Positions 1 to 6,230 are shown, counted from the stretch's first letter. The stretch is 9,832 bases of DNA from Prevotellaceae bacterium (GCA_030523505.1 JAUNIK010000072.1:1-9832); one strand, 5' to 3'. The notes: generated by a model not told the origin, from the letters alone. A program made the numbers and translations.

Positions 1-574
1 ACTCAGAGTTGAGAGCAACTGGCTTCATAGAAGCAACCTGGAGAGCAACAGCGTGGCCCTGCTCAGCAGCTGGCTTGTTTGTCTGAACCATTGTGCAGAG
101 GATGTTCTTGTTCATGTGGTTGTAAACCTCAACATTCTCACCAACGATGAAGTTGTAGCCATCGAGCTCCATCTTCTCGCCAGTAACACCTGAACGCTGT
201 GCAACTGCTGTCTCAACAGTCTCTTCGCCGAGTGGGAGAGCCTTTACCTCTTCGAGAGTCTGAGCCTTAGCAGCGATAGCTGCGTCGAGGATGCTCTGTG
301 TAAGAGCGATATAATCCTTACCGTTAGCAACGAAGTCTGTCTCACACTTGAGGGCGATCATTGCTGAGAAACCGTCAACGCTCTTTACGAGAACGCAACC
401 GTTAGATGTCTCACGGTCAGAACGCTTTGCAGCGATTGCGAGACCACGCTCACGGAGGAGCTCCTTAGCCTTTTCCATATCACCGTCAGCCTCGGTGAGA
501 GCCTTCTTTACATCAGAGAGACCTGCGCCAGTCATTGCGCGAAGCTTCTTGATGTCTTCCATTGTAACTGCCAT
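1..574 (-). CDS. tsf: Elongation factor Ts (3' part missing)
   Basis: EF-Ts is the nucleotide exchange factor that releases GDP from EF-Tu during translation. The ATG at 574 opens MAVTMEDIKKLR, followed by the N-terminal UBA-like helical domain (about residues 5-50, with MTGAGLSDVKKAL) that docks on EF-Tu. The conserved TDFVAN core motif lies at residues 79-84. The window edge cuts the gene after codon 191; bacterial EF-Ts is usually about 270-330 residues, so roughly the last third is absent here. This is a window truncation and not a broken gene. It is the last visible gene of the rplM-rpsI-rpsB-tsf unit and lies 112 nt after rpsB, with an attenuator-like hairpin between them. No Shine-Dalgarno sequence precedes the start, as is normal in Bacteroidota. 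Confidence 0.97.
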   Translation of the reverse strand, partial: MAVTMEDIKKLRAMTGAGLSDVKKALTEADGDMEKAKELLRERGLAIAAKRSDRETSNGCVLVKSVDGFSAMIALKCETDFVANGKDYIALTQSILDAAIAAKAQTLEEVKALPLGEETVETAVAQRSGVTGEKMELDGYNFIVGENVEVYNHMNKNILCTMVQTNKPAAEQGHAVALQVASMKPVALNSE

Positions 575-613
575 ATTTCTTTGTATTTAATTTTATTGAA
601 CTTCTGTTTAGCG

Positions 614-659
614 AAATTAAAAGAGAGAAAGTGAAACGCCCTTAGGGCAAATCACTTTC
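614..659 (-). terminator. Attenuator-like hairpin between rpsB and tsf
   Basis: Read on the minus strand, GAAAGTGA (652-659 on the plus strand) pairs perfectly with TCACTTTC (627-634). Inside a 3x3 internal loop, a second stem GCCC/GGGC closes a TAA triloop. The 3' side runs into TCTCTTTTAATTT (626-614). This is the shape of an intrinsic terminator with a fairly weak U tract. Because tsf follows in the same direction with no obvious promoter, partial read-through that lowers tsf relative to rpsB seems more likely than full termination. An RNA-processing or stability element is the main alternative. The structure is visible; its effect is inferred. Confidence 0.6.
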
Positions 660-686
660 CACTCCTTTATCTGATTATTTGCTTGA

Positions 687-1484
687 TTACTCAGCTGTCT
701 CCTCAGCGTCCTTGCGAGCACGACGTGTGCGCTTTGGCTTAGCGTCAGCTGCCTCTTCAGCCTGCTCTGCAGCAGCCTTCTCGTCAGCCTTCTCTACCTT
801 GCGCTCCTCGAGACCCTCAGCGATAGCCTGACAGCAAGCTGTCAATACTGCCTCGATTGAGTCCTTAGCGTCATCGTTAGCAGGGATAAGGAAATCTACA
901 CCGCGTGGATCAGAGTTGGTATCAACCATTGCGAATACAGGAATACCGAGACGGTTAGCTTCCTTTACTGCAATGTGCTCCTTGCAAACGTCAACTACGA
1001 AGAGAGCTGAAGGGAGACGTGTAAGGTCAGCGATAGAACCGAGGTTCTTCTCGAGCTTTGCGCGCTGACGTGTCACCTGAAGCAACTCACGCTTGTTGAG
1101 GTTTGAGAATGTACCATCAGTCATGAGCTTGTCGATTGTTGTCATTTTCTTAACTGCCTTACGGATTGTAGGGAAGTTGGTGAGCATACCACCTGCCCAA
1201 CGCTCGTTTACGTATGGCATGTTAACGCTAGCTGCCTTCTCAGCAACTACATCCTTAGCCTGTTTTTTAGTAGCGACAAACAGAATCTTCTTGCCTGACT
1301 TTGCGATCTGCTTCATAGCCTCTGCAGCCTCGTCAACCTTAGCTACGGTCTTGTTCAGATCGATGATATGAATACCATTGCGCTCCATGAAGATATAAGG
1401 AGCCATGGCTGGGTTCCACTTACGGCTGAGGTGACCGAAATGTGCACCTGCCTGGAGTAACTGGTCAAAACTTGTTCTTGACAT
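687..1484 (-). CDS. rpsB: 30S ribosomal protein S2 (uS2)
   Basis: S2 belongs to the body/head junction of the 30S subunit. The 265-residue product starts MSRTSFDQLLQAGAHFGH and carries the family signatures HFGHLSRKWNP, NERWAGGMLTNF and the GIPVFAMVDTNSDP segment near residue 185. It is about 25 residues longer than the E. coli protein. The extra length is a low-complexity tail from about residue 226, alternating Lys/Glu/Ala and then a basic KRTRRARK patch and an acidic end. Such tails are common in this phylum and probably disordered. The start is fixed by the conserved N-terminus; the mRNA just before it is A-rich (complement of 1485-1500) without a Shine-Dalgarno match. It lies 184 nt after rpsI, behind a structured region that may regulate it. 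Confidence 0.99.
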   Translation of the reverse strand: MSRTSFDQLLQAGAHFGHLSRKWNPAMAPYIFMERNGIHIIDLNKTVAKVDEAAEAMKQIAKSGKKILFVATKKQAKDVVAEKAASVNMPYVNERWAGGMLTNFPTIRKAVKKMTTIDKLMTDGTFSNLNKRELLQVTRQRAKLEKNLGSIADLTRLPSALFVVDVCKEHIAVKEANRLGIPVFAMVDTNSDPRGVDFLIPANDDAKDSIEAVLTACCQAIAEGLEERKVEKADEKAAAEQAEEAADAKPKRTRRARKDAEETAE

Positions 1485-1537
1485 AATCTTTTTCTTTTTT
1501 AATTGTTTACTTTCTTTTTAATTGCTTTTTGCAACCA

Positions 1538-1643
1538 ACCGATGAGTAGCCTATAGGATCTCATTGGTTTAGATGCTAAACGATTCTCATCAGCAGATTT
1601 GTTGATTTGATGATTCTTGATTCTGAATAGTAATCCAGAAATC
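1538..1643 (-). promoter_or_regulatory. Structured rpsB leader in the rpsI-rpsB gap
   Basis: The 184-nt gap between rpsI and rpsB holds several inverted repeats. Plus-strand 1619-1625 (gattctg) pairs with 1636-1643 (cagaaatc) with a one-base bulge. A perfect hairpin of 6 bp with a 3-nt loop sits at 1567-1581 (gtttag/ctaaac). Segment 1538-1546 (accgatgag in plus, CTCATCGGT in RNA) can pair with 1560-1568 (8 of 9 positions) or with 1586-1594 (9 of 9, counting two G-U pairs). Two partners competing for one segment is typical of a regulatory leader. S2 regulates its own mRNA in E. coli, so S2 binding here is a reasonable guess and not a demonstrated fact. No promoter matching TAnnTTTG was seen in the gap. 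Confidence 0.45.
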
Positions 1644-1668
1644 GCAAATCCCAAATACCCCAAATGGT

Positions 1669-2055
1669 TTAACGCTTTGAGAACTGGAAACGACGACGTG
1701 CACCTGGGCGACCTGGCTTCTTACGCTCAACTACACGAGCATCGCGAGTAAGGAATCCCTGAACCTTGAGTGCTTTCTTGTCATCAGCGTTGATCTTAAC
1801 GAGTGCACGAGCGATAGCCATGCGGAGAGCCTGGCTCTGACCTGTGAAACCGCCACCGTCAAGATTAGCCTTTACATCATACTTACCCTCTACGCCGAGT
1901 GTTGCAAGTGGCTGCTTAACAACGAACTGGAGGATTGATGATGGGAAATACTGTGTGAGATCTACCTTGTTGATAGTGATCTTGCCTGTACCCTCTGTGA
2001 GGTATACGCGAGCTACTGCGCTCTTACGGCGACCAATTGCGTTAATTACTTCCAT
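1669..2055 (-). CDS. rpsI: 30S ribosomal protein S9 (uS9)
   Basis: S9 sits in the 30S head, and its C-terminal tail reaches the peptidyl-tRNA in the P site. The 128-residue product begins MEVINAIGRRKSAVARVYL, has the family core GGGFTGQSQALRMAIARAL (about residues 67-85), and ends in the hallmark basic tail KKPGRPGARRRFQFSKR, where the terminal Lys-Arg contacts tRNA. Length and both ends match bacterial S9 without truncation. It follows rplM by only 11 nt, so the two are almost certainly co-transcribed, as in most bacteria. Confidence 0.99.
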   Translation of the reverse strand: MEVINAIGRRKSAVARVYLTEGTGKITINKVDLTQYFPSSILQFVVKQPLATLGVEGKYDVKANLDGGGFTGQSQALRMAIARALVKINADDKKALKVQGFLTRDARVVERKKPGRPGARRRFQFSKR

Positions 2056-2066
2056 CTTGACTTGGT

Positions 2067-2528
2067 TTATTTGTACTGGTTAATATCAATTGCCTTTGGC
2101 TTCTGAGCCTCCTGATTGTGCTCTGTGCCATTGTAAATATAAAGGTTATTGAGGAGGTGACGACCGAGGATGCCCTTTGGAAGCATACCCTTTACAGCGT
2201 GACGAAGAATCTTGTCCATACCATCCTCGCGAGTGCGAAGCTGTGCAGGAGTGTTGAAACGCTGACCACCTGGATAACCAGTGTAACGAGTGTAAACCTT
2301 GTCAGTCTCCTTCTTACCTGTGAAGACTGCCTTCTTAGCGTTGATGATAATTACGTTGTCACCACAATCAACATGTGGAGTGAAAGCTGGCTTGTACTTT
2401 CCGCGGAGCAACTTTGCTACCTTTGAAGCGAGACGACCTACAACCTGATCAGTTGCGTCAACTACGACCCACTCCTTCTGTGCAGTTTCCTTGTTAAGGG
2501 AAATTGTCTTGTAACTTAAAGTGTTCAT
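2067..2528 (-). CDS. rplM: 50S ribosomal protein L13 (uL13)
   Basis: L13 is an early-assembly protein of the 50S subunit. The 153-residue product starts MNTLSYKTISLNKE and contains WVVVDATDQVVGRLAS (about 20-35), HVDCGDNVIIINA (52-64), YTGYPGG, and the L13 signature AVKGMLPKGILGR (about 111-123). It ends EAQKPKAIDINQYK, as Bacteroidales L13 does. It is about ten residues longer than the E. coli protein because of its ends. The start is the first in-frame ATG after an A-rich stretch, and the N-terminus matches the family. It is the first gene of the unit and is preceded by an RNA leader of about 300 nt. Confidence 0.99.
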   Translation of the reverse strand: MNTLSYKTISLNKETAQKEWVVVDATDQVVGRLASKVAKLLRGKYKPAFTPHVDCGDNVIIINAKKAVFTGKKETDKVYTRYTGYPGGQRFNTPAQLRTREDGMDKILRHAVKGMLPKGILGRHLLNNLYIYNGTEHNQEAQKPKAIDINQYK

Positions 2529-2838
2529 TTAAATTTTTTTCTTTTTGCGAGTGTTCACAAGGCTTCACGCCCGCTACCACTCATTTACTACTAAAAAACA
2601 TAATACTTTCAATTGGCACCCTACCATATCCTCCACCTTATTTATATATAAGGCTTGCGGTGGCAGAAGCACCTAATCTTCGGACGGCGATTCACTAACC
2701 ACTGAATTCGGCCAAGAAAAACAGCTATTAACACGCACGGCTGCAGGGCGTAAGTTAGTCTGAATGCCCTATGACGCAGCACTATCCCCGGGGCTCTAAG
2801 CTTTCCCCGTTGTTGTTGACCTCTTTCGAAATCGGGTG
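2529..2838 (-). promoter_or_regulatory. Long structured 5' leader of the rplM operon
   Basis: About 300 nt separate the promoter's -7 element from the L13 start, with no convincing ORF. In RNA sense there are three stems. H1 (2789-2809) has 5-bp CGGGG/CCCCG arms. H2 (2740-2780) has a continuous 10-nt 3' arm, GCCCTGCAGC, pairing with AGGGC and GCTGC across a 5-nt bulge, with a 16-nt loop at 2750-2765. H3 (2636-2653) has CCTTAT/ATAAGG arms and an alternative CCACC/GGTGG pairing (2633-2637 with 2659-2663). The H2 loop contains ACTAAC (2754-2759), which is complementary to GTTAGT downstream (2694-2699), so a pseudoknot is possible. The last 25 nt before the start are A-rich. I recall that ribosomal leaders upstream of L13 have been predicted computationally in Bacteroidia, but I cannot confirm that this is that family. 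L13 autoregulation is inferred. Confidence 0.6.
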
Positions 2839-2846
2839 CAAAGGTA
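2839..2846 (-). promoter_or_regulatory. -7 promoter element of the rplM operon
   Basis: The minus strand reads TACCTTTG, an exact match to the Bacteroidota primary-sigma -7 consensus TAnnTTTG. Transcription would begin near 2832. No good TTTG -33 element lies about 19-20 nt upstream; that zone is occupied by an 11-bp dyad. The position, just outside a long leader to rplM and clear of the sulfatase end, supports the call. Confidence 0.65.
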
Positions 2847-2849
2847 CAA

Positions 2850-2879
2850 ATAATATCGCGAATGCGTGCGCGATGTTAT
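2850..2879. repeat. 11-bp dyad overlapping the rplM promoter
   Basis: Arms ataatatcgcg (2850-2860) and cgcgatgttat (2869-2879) are inverted copies with one mismatch around an 8-bp spacer. They cover the space from just upstream of the -7 element through where the -33 element should be. This is the placement of an operator or activator site. It could also form a hairpin at the end of the sulfatase transcript, but no U tract follows it. Confidence 0.5.
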
Positions 2880-2927
2880 CTGTAAGAGTGCTTGTTTTAT
2901 AGAAAATTAACAGAATTTTAAATCTTT

Positions 2928-2957
2928 AACAGGCGAGAATGCTGTATAACTCCTGTT
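2928..2957 (-). terminator. Possible weak terminator hairpin after the sulfatase gene
   Basis: AACAGG (2928-2933) and CCTGTT (2952-2957) are perfect inverted arms, extended by two further pairs beyond a 2-nt bulge. The hairpin starts 16 nt after the sulfatase stop. The RNA after it is A/U-rich but lacks a clean U run in the minus direction, so termination here is uncertain. It is the only hairpin between the sulfatase stop and the rplM promoter region. Confidence 0.3.
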
Positions 2958-2973
2958 TTATGGCGATTTTAAA

Positions 2974-4299
2974 TCACTGTTTTTTCTTCTTTTCGTATTT
3001 GTCAGCCCATGCATCGCGGAGCTTCTGGAGTTCTGCCACCTTCTTTGGATATTTCTCTGCGAAGTTGACGCTCTCAGTGGAATCCTTGCTCAAATTGCTC
3101 AGGAACAAACCTTTTATTGTTTCGTTCTTATCGTTTGGCTTGACATCGATAGCATTATTGATGAGTTTCCAGTCGCCTTGACGAACTGCCCACTCGTCGT
3201 TGAAGTCGAAATATAGAACATCGTGTGGCGTAGGTTTGCTGCCGTCGGCTATCATGTCTACGATGGAAACGCCGTCAATCTCTGCGTCGTCGTAGCTAAT
3301 ACCGCAGTAGTCGCACAGGGTTGGGAACCAATCGACATTTGCAGCAATTTGTTCGCGTACCTCACCTTGAGGGATGTGCCCAGGCCAAGATATAATGGCA
3401 GGAACACGAATGCCACCTTCAAAAAGTGAGAACTTGCCTCCACGATAGTCTCCGCAATATCCTCCACCTCCGAAAGTGCGAACCTCTGTGCTATGTCCGT
3501 TGTCGGATTGGAGAACGATAATTGTATTGTCAAGCAGATTGTGGGCTTTAAGGAATGTGAAGAGATCGCCGAGGTAGTCGTCGAACGTTGATACGAATGC
3601 AGCATACATACGGCGAGGGTTCTTCAAATGCGAATAATAGTCGAGCCATTTCTGTTTTGGCTGAAGAGGGTAGTGTGGGATGTTAACACCCCAGAAGAGG
3701 AAGAATGGTTTGTCGGTATCCTGTTCAACGATGAATTTCTCGCATTCTTTAAGGGTTTCTTCACAGAAAAACTTACCAGGTTCGTAAATCTCGGTGTTGT
3801 TTCTGAAAAGGTCGTGCTGGTTTGGACCTGCCCAATAATAGAAATGCGAATAACTATCGATGCATCCTCCGAGGAATCCCCAGAAATAGTCGAAGCCTTG
3901 GTTTGTTGGACGATATTCCGGCCATGAACCGAGATGCCACTTTCCGATGCATGCCGTGCGATATCCGTTGGCTTTCATGCGTTCAGCCAGTGTCTCTTTC
4001 TCTGGACGTAATCCTGTCCATCCCGCATTGCCAGTAAGTTCTGCATGCAGACAGTATTGTCCCGTAAGGAATGAAGCGCGCGATGCCGAACTGACAGGTG
4101 CAGCATAAAACTGTTTGAACCTCACACCTTGGTTGGCCAGTCGGTCCATGTTTGGTGTACTTAGGTCGGGAGCACCGAAACAGTTCATGTCGAGAGTTCC
4201 GTGGTCGTCGGTGTAGATAACGATGACATTCGGGCGTTTGTCTTGTGCAGCGATGCTGTGACATACAACTGCCAATCCCATGAGCATAGTTTTTTTCAT
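2974..4299 (-). CDS. Secreted Ser-type sulfatase (S1 family)
   Basis: This 441-residue enzyme should hydrolyse a sulfate ester on a carbohydrate. Residues 1-18 (MKKTMLMGLAVV to AA, then QDKRP) look like a signal peptide, so it acts outside the cytoplasm. Metal-binding Asp31-Asp32 lie in IYTDDHG. The formylglycine site is S70-S-A-S-R74 followed by ASFLTG: Ser replaces the usual Cys and Ala replaces Pro, a form matured by anaerobic radical-SAM sulfatase maturases, not seen in this window. Other family landmarks are GKWHLG (119-124), SDNG (265-268) and GGKFSLFEGGIRVP (287-300). The C-terminus ends in a Lys-rich run. The length is slightly short for the family but complete. It starts 32 nt after the upstream hydrolase gene, so the two are probably co-transcribed. 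The exact substrate and S1 subfamily cannot be assigned by eye; a sulfated host or algal glycan is likely. Confidence 0.95.
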   Translation of the reverse strand: MKKTMLMGLAVVCHSIAAQDKRPNVIVIYTDDHGTLDMNCFGAPDLSTPNMDRLANQGVRFKQFYAAPVSSASRASFLTGQYCLHAELTGNAGWTGLRPEKETLAERMKANGYRTACIGKWHLGSWPEYRPTNQGFDYFWGFLGGCIDSYSHFYYWAGPNQHDLFRNNTEIYEPGKFFCEETLKECEKFIVEQDTDKPFFLFWGVNIPHYPLQPKQKWLDYYSHLKNPRRMYAAFVSTFDDYLGDLFTFLKAHNLLDNTIIVLQSDNGHSTEVRTFGGGGYCGDYRGGKFSLFEGGIRVPAIISWPGHIPQGEVREQIAANVDWFPTLCDYCGISYDDAEIDGVSIVDMIADGSKPTPHDVLYFDFNDEWAVRQGDWKLINNAIDVKPNDKNETIKGLFLSNLSKDSTESVNFAEKYPKKVAELQKLRDAWADKYEKKKKQ

Positions 4300-4331
4300 A
4301 CGAGTTAGTGTTGTCTTTTTTATATTGTATT

Positions 4332-5690
4332 CTATTGTTTATTCTTGAACTCCACCGCGATATTGAATCTCACCGGTTTCCATTGAGCCTTGCCAGCCTT
4401 CATCGGAATGAGTCTTGCAACTCGCAGTGCTTCCGCATCCTTGTCCTTGCAAAGTCCGCGCTCAATCCTGAAATCGCTGGTTGTTCCGTCTAAGTCAACA
4501 AGGAAACTCACGATAACCCTGCCCTGCGAACAGCATTCTCCCGGACATGTGATTTTTGCGTTTTCCTTCACGAACTCCGCAAGGGCTTTGTCATCGCCAT
4601 TGGCGAAATGAGGCATATCGTCGTACTGTACCCAAATGTGACTTTCCTGTTTCTTCCTGTCTTTCTCGCTTTGCAGGAAGAGGTAGTCATAGCCTTTCTT
4701 TGTTTTTTCCGTAAGGATTTCCTCCTGACTGATGTACCATGTCTTGCCGTGGTCGTTGTTGCCCTGATAGAACAGATACACCTTTCCGTCTTTGTCCTGG
4801 AAAACATGCGGATGGCCCGATTCCGATGAGTTCCACTCGTTGTCAAGACCGTTGCGTTTGAAAGGCAATGGACCGCAGCGGGTGAAGTTCACTCCGTCGT
4901 AACTCTTCGCCATGCCAATCTGCTGTGGTTCGTTGTTGTAGCCTCCGGCATAGAACATAAACATCGTGTTGCCTTTTACGAGAACCGATGGCGCCTCGAT
5001 ACATGTCTTCTCCCAAAACAGGTGAGGGTAGAGGATGCTCTTCGTGCAAGCCTCTTTCCACGAGCCGCGTGAGAAGTCGGTCTTGCCGTCAGCCACTGCG
5101 ACGCCCATTTTCTGAACCTTGAACTCCGGGTCGCGTGTGGCGTAATACAGGTAGTATTTGCCTTTGAAGAATGCCACCTCTGCGTCAATGGCACGCCCGC
5201 AAGTCCAGTCGGCTGGTTCCGGATGGAATATAGGGTTTGTCTTGTCGCGGTCGAAATGTAGTCCGTCCTTTGAAACGGCGTGACAGATGGCATCCCGCTC
5301 GCGATTGCCGTAGGTCTGGTAGAACAGATGCACCTTCCCTTTCACCACCAGTGCACAAGGTGCACACAGACCTTTTTCCTCGTAGTCGAGTCCTTCCTGT
5401 GGTGTTATCTCGCCCACCTTCTGCCAATTCACCAGATCGTGGCTCTCGGCAATGCCGATGTTCCATCCCTCCATATCATTCCAGTGAGAAGGTGGAATGG
5501 AATAGTACATCAGATAACGCCCTTTGAAATTCACCACATGAGGATCTTTAGAATAAGGTACACCCACGCGTGAGGTGTCGCTGTACATCATCTTTTCCTG
5601 TGCCGAAAGGGTGGAGTCGGAAAGTTCCACTTGTGCTGCAAAAGGAGCAAACACAAGCATCAGAACTGCCAGAAAAATGTTTTGTTTCAT
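4332..5690 (-). CDS. Beta-propeller glycoside hydrolase (GH43/GH117-like) with C-terminal TonB domain
   Basis: The 452-residue product has a signal peptide (MKQNIFLAVLMLVFAPFAAQ). Residues about 35-330 form repeated propeller blades of the type KGRYLMYYS, KGKVHLFYQ, KGKYYLYYA, GNTMFMFYAGG and GKVYLFYQG. This is the five-bladed fold of the GH43/GH32/GH117/GH130 group. Candidate catalytic acids sit where this fold places them: Asp49 (SKDPHV), Asp169 (AIDAEV) and Glu232 (IEAPSV), with His293/His295 in GHPHVF. From about residue 355 the chain switches to a TonB C-terminal domain: MPHFANGDDKALAEFV, then GRVIVSFLVDLDGTTSDFRI, DAEALRVARLIPM and WKPVRFNIAVEF. That domain normally contacts outer-membrane transporters or occurs on other Bacteroidota envelope proteins. 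The following sulfatase gene suggests a sulfated glycan. The family number, the substrate and the role of the TonB domain are unknown; the enzyme class is fairly secure. Confidence 0.85.
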   Translation of the reverse strand: MKQNIFLAVLMLVFAPFAAQVELSDSTLSAQEKMMYSDTSRVGVPYSKDPHVVNFKGRYLMYYSIPPSHWNDMEGWNIGIAESHDLVNWQKVGEITPQEGLDYEEKGLCAPCALVVKGKVHLFYQTYGNRERDAICHAVSKDGLHFDRDKTNPIFHPEPADWTCGRAIDAEVAFFKGKYYLYYATRDPEFKVQKMGVAVADGKTDFSRGSWKEACTKSILYPHLFWEKTCIEAPSVLVKGNTMFMFYAGGYNNEPQQIGMAKSYDGVNFTRCGPLPFKRNGLDNEWNSSESGHPHVFQDKDGKVYLFYQGNNDHGKTWYISQEEILTEKTKKGYDYLFLQSEKDRKKQESHIWVQYDDMPHFANGDDKALAEFVKENAKITCPGECCSQGRVIVSFLVDLDGTTSDFRIERGLCKDKDAEALRVARLIPMKAGKAQWKPVRFNIAVEFKNKQ

Positions 5691-6164
5691 TATTAAATCG
5701 TTTTATTGTTCTATAAATATCCTTTACAAATCGCTTCGTGAGAATCGCGTGTAGGTTAGCAACTCCCTTTCTGCCCTGAAATACGCGAAATATGGGCGTT
5801 TTAGAATAGTGCTGAGAATCAGGCGGTTATATTTTCCGAAGGCTCGCAACCAACGACGGCTGCTCGAAAAAGAGGCGTTTTGAGGCTATAAAAGCGGTGC
5901 TTTGACTAAGTCATTCCACCGTTTTGAGGTCTTCATTTCAATGGAATGACCACTTCATTTCAATGGAATGACATCCTCATTCCATTGGTTTTGTCCGAGC
6001 CGCGAGCAAAAAAGAGCATTTCTGCCCGATTTTCGCATTAGGAAAGAGCATCGTTCGCTCGTTTTCCGTTCTATTTGAGGTAGTCGCCATGGAGGAATTT
6101 TCTGCTATTTTCCTTTACACGCGGAGCCCGCAAAAGAATCCTCTGTCCGTTATTCAAGCATAAA
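5691..6164. other. Gene-free region upstream of the hydrolase-sulfatase unit
   Basis: No convincing gene is present. An open frame at 6071-6274 on the minus strand overlaps the flotillin terminus and its composition does not look protein-like. The region holds the 22-bp periodic array at 5911-5998, a bulged hairpin at 6041-6067 (ggaaagagc with gctcgttttcc), a 9-bp direct repeat aaagagcat (6011-6019 and 6043-6051), and a 10-bp direct repeat cgttttgagg (5876-5885 and 5920-5929). It should contain the promoter for the hydrolase gene, but no exact TAnnTTTG match was found on the minus strand. Confidence 0.6.
5911..5998. repeat. Four-unit, exactly 22-bp periodic array of TCATTYCA elements
   Basis: TCATTYCA begins at 5911, 5933, 5955 and 5977, a spacing of exactly 22 bp each time. 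Units 2 and 3 share their first 18 bases and each contains the near-palindrome TCATTTCAATGGAATGA (5933-5949, 5955-5971). Units 1 and 4 instead begin TCATTCCA and share a downstream TTTTG. A two-helical-turn spacing puts all copies on one face of the DNA, which suits a cooperative operator. It lies about 220-310 bp upstream of the hydrolase start. A tandem-duplication remnant or a dispersed intergenic repeat is the alternative. Confidence 0.7.
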
Positions 6165-6191
6165 GAGTCTGAGCAAAAAACGCCCAGACTC
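6165..6191 (-). terminator. Probable terminator of the flotillin operon
   Basis: Minus strand: GAGTCTG and CAGACTC form a perfect 7-bp stem, extended after a mismatch by two G-C pairs around a T-rich loop (GTTTTTT). The stem is followed by TTTATG. It lies 40 nt after the flotillin stop. The U tract is short, so efficiency is uncertain. A second small perfect hairpin (TGTTCC/GGAACA, 6206-6220) sits between it and the stop codon. Confidence 0.55.
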
Positions 6192-6230
6192 ATATCTTGT
6201 TTCGTTGTTCCAAGGGAACAGTCGCGGATG

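Noticed and set aside
2529..2838. A free-standing small RNA (6S or tmRNA type) in the rplM upstream region
   Set aside because: No tRNA-like ends, tag reading frame or terminator were seen; promoter orientation and direct continuation into rplM favour a 5' leader.
2915..2975. Direct 10-bp repeat attttaaatc (2915-2924 and 2966-2975)
   Set aside because: A/T-rich and short, next to the sulfatase stop, with no sign of an insertion or target-site duplication between the copies.
5691..5760. Promoter for the hydrolase gene close to its start
   Set aside because: An ATTTG and an A/T-rich stretch are present, but no TAnnTTTG match at a suitable distance on the minus strand, so I did not list one.
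6206..6220. Perfect TGTTCC/GGAACA hairpin just after the flotillin stop, considered as the terminator
   Set aside because: The minus-strand bases after it (ACGAAAC) have no U tract; the hairpin at 6165-6191 is the better candidate.
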